This document shows, piece after piece, positions 61,783 through 64,000 of a stretch of DNA of 64,000 nt. Position 1 is the first letter of the stretch; each line of letters begins with the position of its first letter. The notes below the pieces were generated by a model, which did not search any database, had not been told where the DNA came from, and saw only the letters and a program-made list of their open reading frames with translations. Location: contig NZ_CANMRQ010000004.1 in the NCBI RefSeq assembly GCF_947500325.1, positions 62,001-126,000 of the forward strand, read 5' to 3'. A program made the translations under genes and the position numbers. The DNA is from an uncultured Lacinutrix sp. (GTDB lineage: Bacteria > Bacteroidota > Bacteroidia > Flavobacteriales > Flavobacteriaceae).

Positions 61783-64000
61783 GTGCTGTATATTGTCATA
61801 ACTTTATATTATATCAAGAAATTTCTTAAAATAGTAGGAAAACTAATAGCAATACTATTGCTAATCTTCATCATTTTGGTGTTGTTACTATCTATACCTG
61901 CTATTCAAACAAAGTTAGGAGCTTATGTTACTAATATTTTAAATGAAGATTACAAAACAAACATTAATGTAGGTAAAGTAGGTCTTCAATTTAATGGCGA
62001 TGTAGAATTAAAAGAAATTTTAATAAAAGACTATAAGAATGATACACTTATAAGTGTTTTAGAATTAAATACTTCTATTCTCAATTTTAAAAACTTATAT
62101 AACAGCAAACTAAATTTTGGAGATATTGATCTAGAAGACTTAATTTTTAATATCAAAACCTATAAAGGAGAAAGAGATACTAATTTAGATATTTTTGTTG
62201 CGCGTTTCGATGAAGAAAACCCAAGTGAGACAAAAAGCAATTTCCTTTTATCTTCAAGCGATGTATCTATCTATAATGGTGTTTTTAGATTAATAGATGA
62301 AAATAAAGAGACACCTCAAATTTTAGAATTCACCAATTTAGATATTAATGCTACTAATTTTCTAATTAATGGTAGTAATGTTAGTGCTAGAATAAATACT
62401 TTAGGCTTTAATGATAGTAGAGGTTTAGAAATGGAAAACCTATCTACTAATTTTGGTTACACATTAACCAAAATGACCTTTGATGATTTAAATATAAAAA
62501 CGAAAAACTCTTCTTTAAAAGGTAATTTAGTGTTTTCATACGATAGAGAAGACTTTTCAGATTTTGAAAATAAAGTACAAGTCAAGGCTAGTTTTAAAAA
62601 CGCAAATGTTTCTCTAAATGAATTAAATACTTTTTATGATGAGTTTGGAGCCAATCAATATGCAAAATTTAATACAGATGTAAGTGGTACTTTAAACGAT
62701 TTAAATCTTGAAAATTTAAGATTAACAACTAGTAATAACACTAAAGTTTATGGTGATATTAGTTTTAAAAACTTACTTAATAGTGAAGAAAACAATTTTG
62801 CTATGCGAGGTGATTTTAAAAACTTAACATCTAACTATCGTGATTTAAAAAAATTACTACCAAATGTTTTAGGAGAAACAATACCATCCATTTTTGATAA
62901 ACTTGGGAACTTTACAATTTATGGAAACACAGATATTACACCAACAAAAATTGATGCAGATTTAGATATAAACACACATCTAGGTTTTGCTAAATCAAAA
63001 TTAAGCCTTTCTAACATTGATGATATAGATTATGCTTCATACACAGGTAATATTATTTTCGATGAGTTTGATATTGGTTCTTTTTTAGAAGATCCAAATC
63101 TTGGAAAAATGTCATCTAATCTTGATGTTAATGGTTTAGGCTTTAAAAAGGAAGATTTAAGTGCCAATTTAAATGGGGAAGTATATTCTATAACTTATAA
63201 TGACTATAGTTATCAAGACATTGTTGTTGATGGAGAGTATAAACAAAATGTTTTTAATGGGAAATTAAAGGCGAACGATAAAAACTTAAAGTTAAACTTT
63301 AATGGTTTAGCAGATTTATCTCAAACTATTTATTCTTTTGATTTTGTGGCCGATGTTGAATATGCAAATTTAAAAGTACTTAACCTTTATACCAGAGATA
63401 AAAAATCTTTGTTTAAAGGGATTATAGATATGAAGATGAAAGGCACAACTATTGATGATGCTGCGGGAACTATTTCATTTAAAAAAACAAATTATAAAAA
63501 TGAAATTGATGACTATTATTTTGAAGATTTTGCTATAACATCATCTTTTAAAGGAAAAGAACATTATATAGATGTTAATTCACCAGATATAGTAAAAGGA
63601 AGACTTAGTGGTGAATTCGAATTTAAAGACATTGCAAGTTTGTTTGAAAATTCAATTAAAAGTATATATACTAACAAGGCACCTAATGTAATTGAAACAA
63701 ATCAATACATAGATTTTAATTTTAAAATATATAATAAAATAGTAGAGGTATTTTATCCAGATTTAAAACTTGGAAAAAATACATTTATAAAAGGTCGTGT
63801 TGAAACAGATGAAAAAGAGTTTAAACTTACTTTTAAATCTCCAAAAATTGAATTACTAGATTATTTTGCAAAAGATATAGAGCTTCAAGTCAATAATAAA
63901 AACCCGCTATTCAATACCTATGTAGAAATTGATAGTATTAAAACTAATTTTTATAGTGCCTCTAAATTTAACTTAATTAATGTAACATTAAATGATACGC
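61783..64000 (+). CDS. TamB-like translocation/assembly protein, 5' part, runs off the window
   Basis: The plus frame is open from a GTG at 61783 to the window edge (739 codons). A signal-anchor helix (KLIAILLLIFIILVLLLS) at about 23-43 is followed by a long run of beta-strand repeats typical of TamB/AsmA proteins: VGKVGLQFNGDVELKEILIKD, DGEYKQNVFNGKLKANDKN and similar. No Met lies near the start; GTG is the first likely initiator after the in-frame TAG at 61777-61779. TamB spans the periplasm and helps outer-membrane protein or lipid transport. The C-terminal DUF490 domain is outside the window. Confidence 0.75.
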   Translation, partial: MLYIVITLYYIKKFLKIVGKLIAILLLIFIILVLLLSIPAIQTKLGAYVTNILNEDYKTNINVGKVGLQFNGDVELKEILIKDYKNDTLISVLELNTSILNFKNLYNSKLNFGDIDLEDLIFNIKTYKGERDTNLDIFVARFDEENPSETKSNFLLSSSDVSIYNGVFRLIDENKETPQILEFTNLDINATNFLINGSNVSARINTLGFNDSRGLEMENLSTNFGYTLTKMTFDDLNIKTKNSSLKGNLVFSYDREDFSDFENKVQVKASFKNANVSLNELNTFYDEFGANQYAKFNTDVSGTLNDLNLENLRLTTSNNTKVYGDISFKNLLNSEENNFAMRGDFKNLTSNYRDLKKLLPNVLGETIPSIFDKLGNFTIYGNTDITPTKIDADLDINTHLGFAKSKLSLSNIDDIDYASYTGNIIFDEFDIGSFLEDPNLGKMSSNLDVNGLGFKKEDLSANLNGEVYSITYNDYSYQDIVVDGEYKQNVFNGKLKANDKNLKLNFNGLADLSQTIYSFDFVADVEYANLKVLNLYTRDKKSLFKGIIDMKMKGTTIDDAAGTISFKKTNYKNEIDDYYFEDFAITSSFKGKEHYIDVNSPDIVKGRLSGEFEFKDIASLFENSIKSIYTNKAPNVIETNQYIDFNFKIYNKIVEVFYPDLKLGKNTFIKGRVETDEKEFKLTFKSPKIELLDYFAKDIELQVNNKNPLFNTYVEIDSIKTNFYSASKFNLINVTLNDT

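Overview
The window is chromosomal DNA of a member of the Flavobacteriaceae (phylum Bacteroidota). The evidence is an AT-rich composition (about one third G+C by eye), a C-terminal type IX secretion sorting domain, a GLPGLI-family protein beside a TonB-dependent outer-membrane receptor, DUF5916, BatA-type and TlpA/DUF4369 lipoproteins, many short SPII signals, and -7 promoter boxes of the Bacteroidota form TAnnTTTG instead of E. coli-type -10 boxes. Most of it is ordinary housekeeping and envelope gene content. There is no prophage, transposase, CRISPR array or rRNA operon.

Layout. 1-8.2 kb: a cut-off secreted protein, a phosphatidylserine-decarboxylase-like enzyme with an extra C-terminal domain, an M57 zinc protease lipoprotein, two conserved proteins of unknown function, and an MBL-fold hydrolase. 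8.1-13.4 kb (minus): a translationally coupled run of esterase, DUF4870 membrane protein, catalytically degenerate dihydroorotase and BatA-like protein, then a two-domain glycosyltransferase. 13.5-24.6 kb: M61 peptidase, T9SS-exported sulfotransferase-like protein, TIGR02757 protein, CPBP protease, LolD-type ATPase, DUF5916 outer-membrane protein, MsrA and FolE. 24.8-29.7 kb (minus): the threonine operon thrA-thrB-thrC, preceded by a Thr/Ile-rich leader peptide and a promoter. 29.8-34 kb: NAD(P)HX repair enzyme and two paralogous TlpA-type lipoproteins. 34-39.9 kb: hutH followed by a 4.38-kb block flanked by a perfect 75-bp direct repeat of the hutH 3' end. 40-51.2 kb: ClpC, GyrA, a TPR protein, NlpC/P60 peptidase, thiolase and a PgpH-type HD phosphohydrolase. 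51.3-53 kb: tRNA-Ser, tRNA-Pro and tRNA-Arg, a 51-residue basic protein, and two tandem paralogous lipoproteins behind a palindrome-rich promoter. 53-64 kb: THUMP-like methyltransferase, AI-2E transporter, TrmH, DUF4159, DUF1223, RsmE, parvulin, TfoX-like and TsaD genes, and the 5' part of a divergent tamB-like gene.

The most interesting signals are (i) the threonine leader peptide and its alternative pairings upstream of thrA; (ii) the 75-bp hutH-end duplication around a TonB receptor/GLPGLI/small-cysteine-protein/thioredoxin-like block, which looks like a past insertion at the hutH stop codon; (iii) a dihydroorotase homologue that has lost its metal ligands; (iv) the decarboxylase fusion; and (v) the operator-like promoter of the twin lipoproteins. 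Function calls come from motifs recognised by eye. No database search was run.
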